Under the pieces are notes generated by a model, which was not told the DNA's origin, did not search any database, and saw nothing but the letters and a program-made list of their open reading frames with translations. This document shows, one piece after another, positions 26,254 through 34,344 of a DNA stretch of 64,000 bases (position 1 is the first letter of the stretch; the number at the start of each line of letters is the position of its first letter). Both the position numbers and the translations under genes were made by a program. Where the stretch lies: assembly GCA_020635195.1 (NCBI GenBank), contig JACKAG010000002.1, forward strand, positions 124,001 through 188,000, given 5' to 3'. The DNA comes from Deltaproteobacteria bacterium. GTDB taxonomy: Bacteria; Bdellovibrionota_B; Oligoflexia; Oligoflexales; Bog-1112.

Positions 26254-28365
26254 GTGAAGACAAAATTTGCTCTTTTGATATGCATGATATCTGCACTGAT
26301 TTTTGCGATGTACTCTCTGAATTTCTTCCCCCGTGACTCCTCTCATCCTGAGAACAGAATTCTTCGTTTCGGTCATGATATGCCTGAAAATTCTCCTCAG
26401 CATCAGGGGGCTCTGAAGTTTAAAGAGCTCGTAGAAAAAAAGACAGAAGGTCGTCTTCAGATCCGGATATTCCCATCCCAGAAGCTGGGGACGGATGCTG
26501 AGATGGTTGATATGGTTCAACGTGGCGATCTGGCTTTTAGCCTTCCTCCGACATCAAAAATTTCTGCTCTGGACCCTCTTCTTGAAATTTTTGACATCCC
26601 ATTTCTTTTTAAAAATTCTGAATCCTTATATGAAGAGCTGGACGGGAAAACAGGATCTTCTTTATTTCAGGGACTCAGGAATCAGCATATTGAAGCTCTG
26701 TCAATGTGGGAGTCGGGCTTTAAACATTTTACCGGAAATAAGCCCTTGCTGACACCTTCCGACTTTAATGGCTTAAGGTTCAGAGTTATGCGTAGTTCTG
26801 TCTTAAATGATCAGGCCATCAGTCTGAATGCTTTCCCGGAATTTGTTGATTTTCATAAGCTCAGAGATGCTCTGATTAGTGGAGTGATTGATTGTGAAGA
26901 AAATTCCATTTCATCGATCGTTTCAATGAAGCTATACAACGGACAGAAATATCTGACGATCAGCAATCATGGCTATTTAGGTCAGTTATTGATTGCAAGT
27001 CAGAAAATTATGGAGACTCTCACAGAAAAAGATAAAGACATTATTTTTACGGCTGCACGTAGTGCTGCTTATTATCAGAGGAGTCAGGTCAGAAAAAATG
27101 AGGAAATTTTTCTGGATGAGCTGAAACATCAGGGTATCAATATTGTGTCTTTATCTAAAGAGCAAAGATCAGAGTTTATAAAATCTTTTGCTCCTATCTA
27201 TTTTGAAAACAGGACCACACTCAGAAAATTTTCAGCATTCATTAATCCTGATATTTTACCGTTTCTGGAACCACATATTGTCGTTTTTCTTGATCTCAGC
27301 TTTACTTATGAGAACTATGCATCAGCCGTTTCTCTGAAGAGGGGAGCTGAATTAGCTGTTGAAGAAATCAATCAAAATGGAGGTCTTTTTGGAAAAAAAA
27401 TTCTTCTTATGGCAAAAAGCCATGATGGTTTCCCTGCAAGAGGAATTAAAAATATATCAGAGATAAGTAAAAATCACCATCCTGTTGCAATTCTTGGAGG
27501 AATGCATAGCCCCGTCATCCTTGCAGAACAGGAAACCATAAATCAGATAAAAGTGCCGTATCTTGTTCCATGGGCTGCGGCAACATCGATTGTCTCGAAA
27601 TTAAATCCATTTATATTCCGTTATTCTGTTCGTGATTCTGATGCTGGAGAAAAACTCTTACGGATGGCATCAAAATCAGGTAAGCATGTTTATCTGCTCT
27701 TGGAAGAAACTCCATGGGGCAGGAGCAATGAAAAATCTATATACAAAGCATTAAAAAAAATCAAAGGTACGTCTGTTTCAGGAGTCCGATGGTTTAAATG
27801 GGGAAAAACTAATTTTAATGATGTTGTTGAGGATATTGTTCAGTCAGAAAGTGATGTTGTTATTTACATTGGTAATGCACCTGAAGCCGTCCATTTTGTC
27901 AGAGGCTTTGTCAATCATCATCTGAATATACCAATTGTCTCACATTGGGGCCTGACTGGTGGAAGGTTCTGGAATGAAACAAAAGATATTCTGAATCGGG
28001 TAAAACTTAATTTTCTTGTCACAAAAGCTGGTCTTCAGAAAAATCCATCACAACGTTTTACTCATTTTATGAATCTGTATCATAAGAAATATCATACAGA
28101 CAGGACACAGCACATTCCCGCGATTTACGGAACGGTCCATGCGTATGAACTCATGAAAATATTGTTTTTTTCAATGAAGAAGTCTGTATCAGAAAATCCT
28201 GAACATATCATGAATGCCATGAGATCAATCAGAGAATATGATGGGATTTATCGAAAGCATACCAACCTTTTTAATAAAAAAAGTCGTGAGCAGGAGGCTC
28301 TGAAAGAATCTGATCTTGCTTTTGGTTATTATAATCATATAGGGAATCTGACTATAGATGAATGA
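26254..28365 (+). CDS. Periplasmic sensor fusion: TRAP DctP-type plus LivJ-type binding domains
   Basis: 703 residues, GTG start. A hydrophobic N-terminus (6-24) gives export, perhaps as an anchor. Residues about 36-325 read as a TRAP-transporter solute-binding protein: ILRFGHDMPENSPQHQGALK, FPSQKLGTDAEMVDMVQRG, DIPFLF, and LTPSDFNGLRFRVM with the Arg that normally binds the substrate carboxylate. Residues about 342-695 read as a type I periplasmic binding protein of the branched-chain amino-acid class: LKRGAELAVEEINQNGG, AILGGMHSPVILAEQE, IFRYSVRDSDAG. No TRAP permease or ABC subunits follow. Instead it overlaps a membrane histidine kinase by 8 bp, so it is most likely the ligand-sensing partner of that kinase. 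Confidence 0.8.
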   Translation: MKTKFALLICMISALIFAMYSLNFFPRDSSHPENRILRFGHDMPENSPQHQGALKFKELVEKKTEGRLQIRIFPSQKLGTDAEMVDMVQRGDLAFSLPPTSKISALDPLLEIFDIPFLFKNSESLYEELDGKTGSSLFQGLRNQHIEALSMWESGFKHFTGNKPLLTPSDFNGLRFRVMRSSVLNDQAISLNAFPEFVDFHKLRDALISGVIDCEENSISSIVSMKLYNGQKYLTISNHGYLGQLLIASQKIMETLTEKDKDIIFTAARSAAYYQRSQVRKNEEIFLDELKHQGINIVSLSKEQRSEFIKSFAPIYFENRTTLRKFSAFINPDILPFLEPHIVVFLDLSFTYENYASAVSLKRGAELAVEEINQNGGLFGKKILLMAKSHDGFPARGIKNISEISKNHHPVAILGGMHSPVILAEQETINQIKVPYLVPWAAATSIVSKLNPFIFRYSVRDSDAGEKLLRMASKSGKHVYLLLEETPWGRSNEKSIYKALKKIKGTSVSGVRWFKWGKTNFNDVVEDIVQSESDVVIYIGNAPEAVHFVRGFVNHHLNIPIVSHWGLTGGRFWNETKDILNRVKLNFLVTKAGLQKNPSQRFTHFMNLYHKKYHTDRTQHIPAIYGTVHAYELMKILFFSMKKSVSENPEHIMNAMRSIREYDGIYRKHTNLFNKKSREQEALKESDLAFGYYNHIGNLTIDE

Positions 28366-30526
28366 ACTGTATGATGAAACATCTAAAAAAAATCAGAGCT
28401 TTGAAAAAAGGCTCAGAAGAGTTATTTTTCTTCTCATGATAACGGTGTCCTTTTTTTTTACGGGAATCGTATCAATTATTTCCGGCAAATATATTTATGA
28501 TCTCTCGTTAAAATTAGATGATATGACGGTTCAGAATAGTGCAGATACAATATCAAAAATATTAAAAAGAGCTCTCGAAGATATCCGATTAAGTTCGCGG
28601 AATCCTGTTGTTATCAATAGTCTTATTTCTTATGATGAAGAGACATTGTCATTTGTTCTGTCCAGCCTTCAAAAGAGAATATTGGCAGAATTTGTATCGA
28701 TTCGTGATTCAGATGGATTACTGATTTTTTCGGTAGATGCGACAGGGCGCAGAGCTTATCCTGAAATGCATATGGGATATGAGCATAGATTTCGACTCAT
28801 TAATGTTGAAAAGGATATTTTTGAAATCAGAGATTATATTGATATTGCTGTTCCTGTAAAATTTTATATGAAAAATCAAGGTTTTATTGAGGTCGTGATC
28901 AACCCAGAAAAACTGTTTTCTGCATATCTGGATACGGATTTTTTATATCAGTTTTCAGCTCAGAAAAAATCTGCTCCGGATGGATATCTGATCGGCGCGG
29001 TTAATTTTCAGAATCCTGTTTCTGATATGACATCGGATATTATTTTTGAACAATACAGATCAGATCATCCCTATAAAAAATTAATTTCTGTCATAATTTA
29101 TTCTCTTATTATTATAACATGTCTTGTTTTTCTTGTTTCTTTTATGATAGCAAAAAATATAGCTGATTATTTTATCTCGCCAATCAGAAAGTTAGTCGCA
29201 CTTATTTCAGGAAGCGATTTACGCCATTATACCAGATGTTCACCAACAGGAGCAGGGCTGGAAATTGAATATCTGGCAAAAGCTTTTGATCGTAGAACAG
29301 AGCAGTTGATTGAAAACAATAACTCACTCGAACAAAAAATTCTGGAGCGAACATATGAAATTCAGAAGGAAAAAGAGAGGGCAGAAAAAGCTCTTTCAAT
29401 CCGTTCTGAGTTTATCGCGAATATGAGTCACGAAATCAGAACTCCCCTGAATGGAATCCTGGGTGTGGGTGATATTCTTGCGGAAGAACTGAAGAATTCA
29501 GATTCATCAGGAAAAGTAAAAATTTTGCAGCAAAGCGGTGAGCTTCTTCTTTCCATTATCAACGATATCCTGGATTTCTCTAAACTTGAATCAAAGCAGA
29601 TGCTTGTTGAAAAAGTTTCTTTTAATCCTCGTTCTCTTATTAAGAACCTGATGGATGCGTTTGAAGATCAGGCAAACCAGAAAGGGCTTCATTTATCGTT
29701 ATCTCTTCTTTCTCCTCTTCCGGAACAGTTTTATGGAGATCCAACCAGGATTTTACAGATACTTTTTAATTTAACAGGCAATGCAGTCAAATTCACAAAG
29801 GAAGGGAGCATTTCTGTTATAGTCTCTGCTGAACAGATAAAATCGGAACGTTACTTTTTCAAAATAAGTGTAAAAGATACCGGTATTGGCATTCAGGATT
29901 CTATGATTCGAAGTTTGTTTAATCCTTTTTATCAGGCAGATGGCTCTATTACCCGCAGGTTCGGAGGGTCTGGTCTGGGCCTTACAATCTCAAAACAGCT
30001 GGCCGAGCTTATGGGTGGGCATATTGAGGTTGAGAGTATTTTTCAACAAGGAACCATCTTTACAGTGACACTTCCTTTAGAGCTTTCACATGAGATTCTT
30101 TCAGATCAGGCTATGGGTTCTCATACAGCGTTTCATTTCAAAGAAGATATTAAAATTCTTCTTGCAGAAGACAATGATGTGAATCGTGAATTGTTTAAGG
30201 CATATCTTTCTTCGATCGGACTATCGTGCGAGATTGCTGTTGACGGCTCAGAGGCCGTCAGGATGGCCAAAAATTATAGTTATGATTTTATTTTTATGGA
30301 TATGCAGATGCCTGTTATGGATGGAATTACTGCAACCAGAGAGATCAGAAGTCTTCCTGAACATCAGAGGACAAAAATTATTGCACTGACAGCAAATGCC
30401 TTTAATGAACACAGGCAACGCTGTCTGGATGCAGGTATGGATGATTACCTGAGTAAGCCATTAAAAAAGAAAAACCTGATTGCTCTTATACAAAAGATGT
30501 TTTCCGAATCTAAAGAAGAAAGTTAA
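28358..30526 (+). CDS. Membrane hybrid histidine kinase with receiver domain
   Basis: 722 residues. Membrane segments at about 22-43 and 243-266 enclose a 200-residue extracytoplasmic sensor (likely a double-Cache/PAS-like fold, not assigned). A linker or HAMP-like stretch and coiled coil lead to the HisKA domain with NMSHEIRTPLNG (His358). N-box, DTGIGI and GGSGLGL mark the ATPase domain. A C-terminal receiver has LLAEDNDVNRE, phospho-acceptor Asp648 in FMDMQMPVMDG and Lys700 in LSKPL. It starts within the end of the binding-protein fusion gene, which points to one signalling unit. No output response regulator is adjacent, so phosphate probably passes to an unlinked partner. Confidence 0.9.
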   Translation: MNELYDETSKKNQSFEKRLRRVIFLLMITVSFFFTGIVSIISGKYIYDLSLKLDDMTVQNSADTISKILKRALEDIRLSSRNPVVINSLISYDEETLSFVLSSLQKRILAEFVSIRDSDGLLIFSVDATGRRAYPEMHMGYEHRFRLINVEKDIFEIRDYIDIAVPVKFYMKNQGFIEVVINPEKLFSAYLDTDFLYQFSAQKKSAPDGYLIGAVNFQNPVSDMTSDIIFEQYRSDHPYKKLISVIIYSLIIITCLVFLVSFMIAKNIADYFISPIRKLVALISGSDLRHYTRCSPTGAGLEIEYLAKAFDRRTEQLIENNNSLEQKILERTYEIQKEKERAEKALSIRSEFIANMSHEIRTPLNGILGVGDILAEELKNSDSSGKVKILQQSGELLLSIINDILDFSKLESKQMLVEKVSFNPRSLIKNLMDAFEDQANQKGLHLSLSLLSPLPEQFYGDPTRILQILFNLTGNAVKFTKEGSISVIVSAEQIKSERYFFKISVKDTGIGIQDSMIRSLFNPFYQADGSITRRFGGSGLGLTISKQLAELMGGHIEVESIFQQGTIFTVTLPLELSHEILSDQAMGSHTAFHFKEDIKILLAEDNDVNRELFKAYLSSIGLSCEIAVDGSEAVRMAKNYSYDFIFMDMQMPVMDGITATREIRSLPEHQRTKIIALTANAFNEHRQRCLDAGMDDYLSKPLKKKNLIALIQKMFSESKEES

Positions 30527-30544
30527 CAGATATATTTTTGATTT

Positions 30545-31297
30545 TTAATCAAGTAATAATGTGCAGATCAGAGTGCTCCAGCTTTCAACAAAAAGGCCGG
30601 ATTTATTTTTTCTTGGACGGTATTTTGCCTGATAGACGGAGTTTAGTACTTTCTGATCCATTCCAAAACCAATCTTTCTTCTGAGCTTTGCTTTGATGAC
30701 GGAACCTTTTTTATCAATATAAACATCTACAGGGAATTTTCCTTCGATTTCAGCATCGAGAGCTGCTTCTGTATATGCAGGAGGTGTATATGATATAAGA
30801 ATAGCAGGAGATGATAAATCTTCTGTGATTTGATCAACCTTCATCGTCCTGATACCCTGATCCGGGGCCAGCAATGTATTGCCATAAGGAGCTGAGATTC
30901 CCGAAGACTTTGAACTGAAAGATTCTGCTTTGAGCCCCTGTACTACCTTTATTTTTTTGTTTTTTTTAACTTTTTCTTTTTTACTCTTTTTATGAGTTGA
31001 TTTGATTTCAGAAGGCGGCTTTATTTTTTTTTTCACGGATGGCGGAGGTTCAGGGTCTGCCTCTATTTTTTTTATTTCGGACTCTTTCTGAGGAATGACT
31101 TCCGGTGATGTTTTTTTTATTTTTGAGACCGTAATCTTTACAGGCCTCTTATAAGAGGATTCCTTTTTTTGATGAAGATATCTGTGGTTAAGCAAAAAAA
31201 GAAAAGACAAATGAAGCGTTGTCGCGAGGGTGATATTAAAAGTCAGGCCAGAATAAAAAAATCTGCTTAACATCTTAGAATGTTTCAGATTCTTCAT
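30545..31297 (-). CDS. TonB-like energy-transducing protein
   Basis: 250 residues. One N-terminal membrane segment (about 15-36), a long basic Lys/Pro linker (KKKIKPPSEIKSTHKKSKKE and neighbours), and a C-terminal domain of about 85 residues with YTPPAYTEAALDAEIEGKF and VYIDKKGSVIKAKL, characteristic of the TonB C-terminus. It would span the periplasm and energise an outer-membrane receptor. ExbB/ExbD and a receptor are not in the window. Poor ribosome binding site. Convergent with the histidine kinase. Confidence 0.75.
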   Translation of the reverse strand: MKNLKHSKMLSRFFYSGLTFNITLATTLHLSFLFLLNHRYLHQKKESSYKRPVKITVSKIKKTSPEVIPQKESEIKKIEADPEPPPSVKKKIKPPSEIKSTHKKSKKEKVKKNKKIKVVQGLKAESFSSKSSGISAPYGNTLLAPDQGIRTMKVDQITEDLSSPAILISYTPPAYTEAALDAEIEGKFPVDVYIDKKGSVIKAKLRRKIGFGMDQKVLNSVYQAKYRPRKNKSGLFVESWSTLICTLLLD

Positions 31298-31368
31298 CAG
31301 TTTTTTATCCGTTTCTTCTGCTCTCCTTTGTCAGGAGTATTGTTCGGTATACTGAGTTTATTTTCTGT

Positions 31369-32337
31369 TTATTTATGCTTGTCATCATCATGAAGACAGA
31401 CACGATTTCTGCCGTTTTTTTTTGCTTTATATAAAGCGGCATCCGCACGGGATATTGCTTCGTTGCCTGATTCATATCCGATTTTTATCTGTGACAGGCC
31501 AAGGCTCATGGTTACCGGTATGTTTGTTCCGTTAAAAATAAAAGTATCGGCTTCAATTGCCGAACGAAGCTTTTCTGCTGCCAGAAGAGCTCCTTTGATT
31601 TCTGTTGAAGGAAGAATCGCAAGAAACTCCTCTCCACCATATCTGCATAGAATATCAGATTTCCGGAAGTTCTGCCGGAATATGTGTGCGACCTTCTCAA
31701 GAATAAAATCACCAGCCTGATGTCCCCATGTATCATTGACAGATTTAAAATGATCAATATCCGCCATAATAATCGATATTTTCTGCTCTGATCCTGGATT
31801 GTTGGAAAAATCTCTCAGAGCATTTGGAAGGTATTGTTCAAAATATACGCGGTTATATAATCCTGTTAATTTATCTGTAATGGACTGCGTTGCTTTTACT
31901 TTATATTTATCCTGAAGATTTGTTTCTGCTGTTACATCACGGATCAGAATAAAGCTTCCGGGAGACTGATCCTCGGAAGGGATAGATAAGGGATAGATAC
32001 CAAGAATCAGATTAAGGCCGCTTCGGTCTTCTGTATCTCCTCTGACTTCATCTATTCTCGTGGGTGTCTGATGTGAGAGAATCTGCTGTATACTGAGAGG
32101 CTTTCCGGCAATATTCATTGTGATAAGATGATCAAAACTATCTGCTTTGAGTATTTGTCGTGAGCTTTTTCCTGTCAGGGAAGAAAAAAGCTGATTGCAT
32201 TTCAGTATCTGACCCGTCTTGTCAACAAGAGCATAGGCATCGAGCAAGGCTTTGCAGAAGTGCTCAAATGGACGGAAGGCTTCAAGTGCAGGCTTTTCCG
32301 ATTTTTTTTCTTTTATTTTTCCTGTTGCTCCTGTCAC
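31369..32337 (-). CDS. Diguanylate cyclase with N-terminal PAS domain
   Basis: 322 residues, GTG start. Residues about 25-145 form a PAS-like domain (DAYALVDKTGQILKCNQLF and later FILIRDVTAET). Residues 150-315 form a GGDEF domain: DKLTGLYNRVYFEQYL, DIDHFKSVNDTWGH, active site GGEEF at 234-238, and the inhibitory I-site RKSD at 225-228 five residues before it. It should make c-di-GMP from two GTP with product feedback. No membrane segment; cytoplasmic. It lies 28 bp behind the STAS-type gene, probably one operon. Confidence 0.93.
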   Translation of the reverse strand: MTGATGKIKEKKSEKPALEAFRPFEHFCKALLDAYALVDKTGQILKCNQLFSSLTGKSSRQILKADSFDHLITMNIAGKPLSIQQILSHQTPTRIDEVRGDTEDRSGLNLILGIYPLSIPSEDQSPGSFILIRDVTAETNLQDKYKVKATQSITDKLTGLYNRVYFEQYLPNALRDFSNNPGSEQKISIIMADIDHFKSVNDTWGHQAGDFILEKVAHIFRQNFRKSDILCRYGGEEFLAILPSTEIKGALLAAEKLRSAIEADTFIFNGTNIPVTMSLGLSQIKIGYESGNEAISRADAALYKAKKNGRNRVCLHDDDKHK

Positions 32338-32365
32338 GACAGATACCCTTTTGCTTTAATGAAGA

Positions 32366-32848
32366 CTATTTAGCGTGATCAAGCCAGCTGAAAAATTCAT
32401 TTTCAAGCTCTTCCATTTCCATGGTTTCACCACATTTCTGACATGTGATTTCCGGGACTTCTTCATCAGGACTTGTCGGGAGGTTTTCTCCTTCGGTAAA
32501 TAACTGAAGATGCTGAGAATCACAATTCTCACATACGTAGCTTGCAAAAACAGAACGAATATGAGATTTCCCTCGAAAATTCGGGATCATATTGATCTGG
32601 CTTACAATTTCCGGAGGACACTCTTCAAACGTGATATTTCGTGATTTTTCAGCTTCCCTTAGAAAATTAATCCAGGCACGAACGCCACAGCTGTTGATAG
32701 ATGTAACATGTTTCATGTTGAAAACACATGTACTTTCAAGATGTTTTGGAAGTTCGGCAAGAGATACTTCGGCATCTTCGTTGATCTCTCCGTTGAAGTA
32801 TACGTACTCTCCGTCGTCTTGTTTTTTGGTCTGAAAGGTCAGGTCCAT
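32366..32848 (-). CDS. STAS-like protein with C-terminal zinc ribbon
   Basis: 160 residues. The N-terminal 90 follow the STAS/anti-sigma-antagonist pattern (YVYFNGEINEDA, then VFNMKHVTSINSCGVRAWINFL, like the DSSG loop but with Asn in place of the conserved Asp). Residues 106-139 have CENC and CQKC, a four-Cys zinc ribbon with an acidic insert. Such proteins occur in deltaproteobacterial signalling clusters. With the altered loop it may not be phosphorylated. It precedes the diguanylate cyclase gene and may regulate it, which is inference from position. Confidence 0.7.
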   Translation of the reverse strand: MDLTFQTKKQDDGEYVYFNGEINEDAEVSLAELPKHLESTCVFNMKHVTSINSCGVRAWINFLREAEKSRNITFEECPPEIVSQINMIPNFRGKSHIRSVFASYVCENCDSQHLQLFTEGENLPTSPDEEVPEITCQKCGETMEMEELENEFFSWLDHAK

Positions 32849-32975
32849 AGGCTTGTTTCATCCTTTGTCAGCTCAGTGAGGCAAACTTCCACGCGACTGA
32901 TCGGAAACGATATGTGATTCTTAAGGTCAGACAGGAGATTTTCAGAAAAATTCCTTTGATAGCTATGGGATAAAG

Positions 32976-32997
32976 ATTTAACAAAAGTTTGTTAAAT
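32976..32997. promoter_or_regulatory. Perfect AT-rich palindrome between two minus-strand genes
   Basis: Ten-base arms ATTTAACAAA and TTTGTTAAAT with a two-base centre. It lies 64 bp downstream of the 33061 gene's stop and 128 bp upstream of the STAS gene start. Low GC and the absence of a T-run on the minus strand favour an operator over a terminator. A run of nine G at 33037-33045 lies close by. Confidence 0.35.
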
Positions 32998-33060
32998 AAA
33001 TAAGGAAATCTTATAAGATCTGTCTGCGATGGAATAGGGGGGGGGTGTCTATTTTACGGT

Positions 33061-34323
33061 TCAGTCCGCCGGTGGGCGCAGATCTTGTCCTATAGCGTAA
33101 ATTTCCGGACATGACTCTGCTTCTTTTAGCCAGGTATTCAGGTGCCCTGCTTTTCCTCTCTCCATTGAGAAGCCCTGTATGATCTGATCTTTCATAGGGA
33201 TAAGAAGTCTGTCATGTAAGATGTTATGAATTCTGGAGCGATCTTTTCTTCCGTACCATGCCACAGGTGCAGGAACTTTAAATTCAACCGTCACACTATC
33301 CTTTGGATAGGCTGCAAAGGCGGTTCCCGAATCGTTTCGGAAATAGATATCAAGAGGAATGAAATCTGACTTTTTATGCCAGACAGGTCTGTGAAAACGG
33401 ACATTTTCATCCATTGTGATCTGATACTGAACGGAAAGGAATTTCTGATCCGGGGGAACAGGCCGTGTTTTTTTGAAAAATCTGGAAAATAAGCCGGATT
33501 TTTCTTTTTTATGAGTGACTGCTAAGGGATATTGCTTTTCATCAAAAGCAAGGGCCTTACGGTTATAGCTTATGACCCATAATGGTTTCAGAAAGGCAGG
33601 ATTACGCTTTGCAAGGAAATGAATGGTATCCAGAAGCATTTTGTCTTGTCCGGGGGGATTGAGTTTCTTTTTTTCTGATTCTTCGAGAATTTCTGAGAAT
33701 AATTTTTCAGCGTTTCGGCTGCCAGGTCGGACAGAAAAAAGCCGGATCAGCAGTGCATCAGGGACAGAAATTCGGTATTTATGCACAGAATGTTCTTCTG
33801 ACGGGCTTGGATTTTTTATTTTAAGCTCAAGGATTCCGGACGTTCTGCTGGCCTCAGAACGCATTATAGCCGAGATTTCTCCTGAGGGTGATTGCTGATA
33901 TGTCATATAAAATCGTACCCTCATCCTTAATTTTGTCATGATGCCATGATTAAAAAATCTGGCTGATAAACCGTAAAAAGTAACTGTTGCTCGTATTTTA
34001 CCTGGGTCTTCATGCTCTCTGGAAACAAAGTGGATACCTGACTGCTCTTTGAGAAAATTCTGGATAGAATTCCAGCTTTCTTGTCTGAGAACGGATTTTT
34101 TTTCCCTGCGGTTATTGGTTGTGTTTGTCTGACCGGATATTTTTCGCAGATCAGTGATGAGCTGTATCCCTTTATATGTCGGAATCGAGAATTTTTTACA
34201 GACTTGTTCTGATCTGAGATAGGACAGCCATTCCGCTCCATTTTCAGATAATGCGATCTCTGCTCCAGAAGATGTAAAAGACTCAAGGCTCAGAAACAGA
34301 AGAAAAATAATGGTGTACTTCAT
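33061..34323 (-). CDS. Exported protein of unknown function, partner of the 1270-residue protein
   Basis: 420 residues behind AGGAG. A short signal peptide MKYTIIFLLFLSLESFTSSG probably ends near SGA. The mature part is polar and basic with long beta-rich stretches (RATVTFYGLSARFF, MRVRFYMTYQQSPSG, FLSVQYQITMDENVRF, DSVTVEFKVPAPVAWYG) and only a few Cys. No family recognised. It begins 21 bp after the stop of the 1270-residue gene, so the two are one transcript and may form a complex in the periplasm or outer membrane. Confidence 0.6.
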   Translation of the reverse strand: MKYTIIFLLFLSLESFTSSGAEIALSENGAEWLSYLRSEQVCKKFSIPTYKGIQLITDLRKISGQTNTTNNRREKKSVLRQESWNSIQNFLKEQSGIHFVSREHEDPGKIRATVTFYGLSARFFNHGIMTKLRMRVRFYMTYQQSPSGEISAIMRSEASRTSGILELKIKNPSPSEEHSVHKYRISVPDALLIRLFSVRPGSRNAEKLFSEILEESEKKKLNPPGQDKMLLDTIHFLAKRNPAFLKPLWVISYNRKALAFDEKQYPLAVTHKKEKSGLFSRFFKKTRPVPPDQKFLSVQYQITMDENVRFHRPVWHKKSDFIPLDIYFRNDSGTAFAAYPKDSVTVEFKVPAPVAWYGRKDRSRIHNILHDRLLIPMKDQIIQGFSMERGKAGHLNTWLKEAESCPEIYAIGQDLRPPAD

Positions 34324-34344
34324 ACAGACTCCTGTTCTGAAAGA

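Noticed and set aside
33037..33045. Run of nine G as a phase-variation tract
   Set aside because: It lies after the stop codon of the 33061 gene and well upstream of the next gene, so slippage would change neither protein; a promoter-spacing effect cannot be shown.
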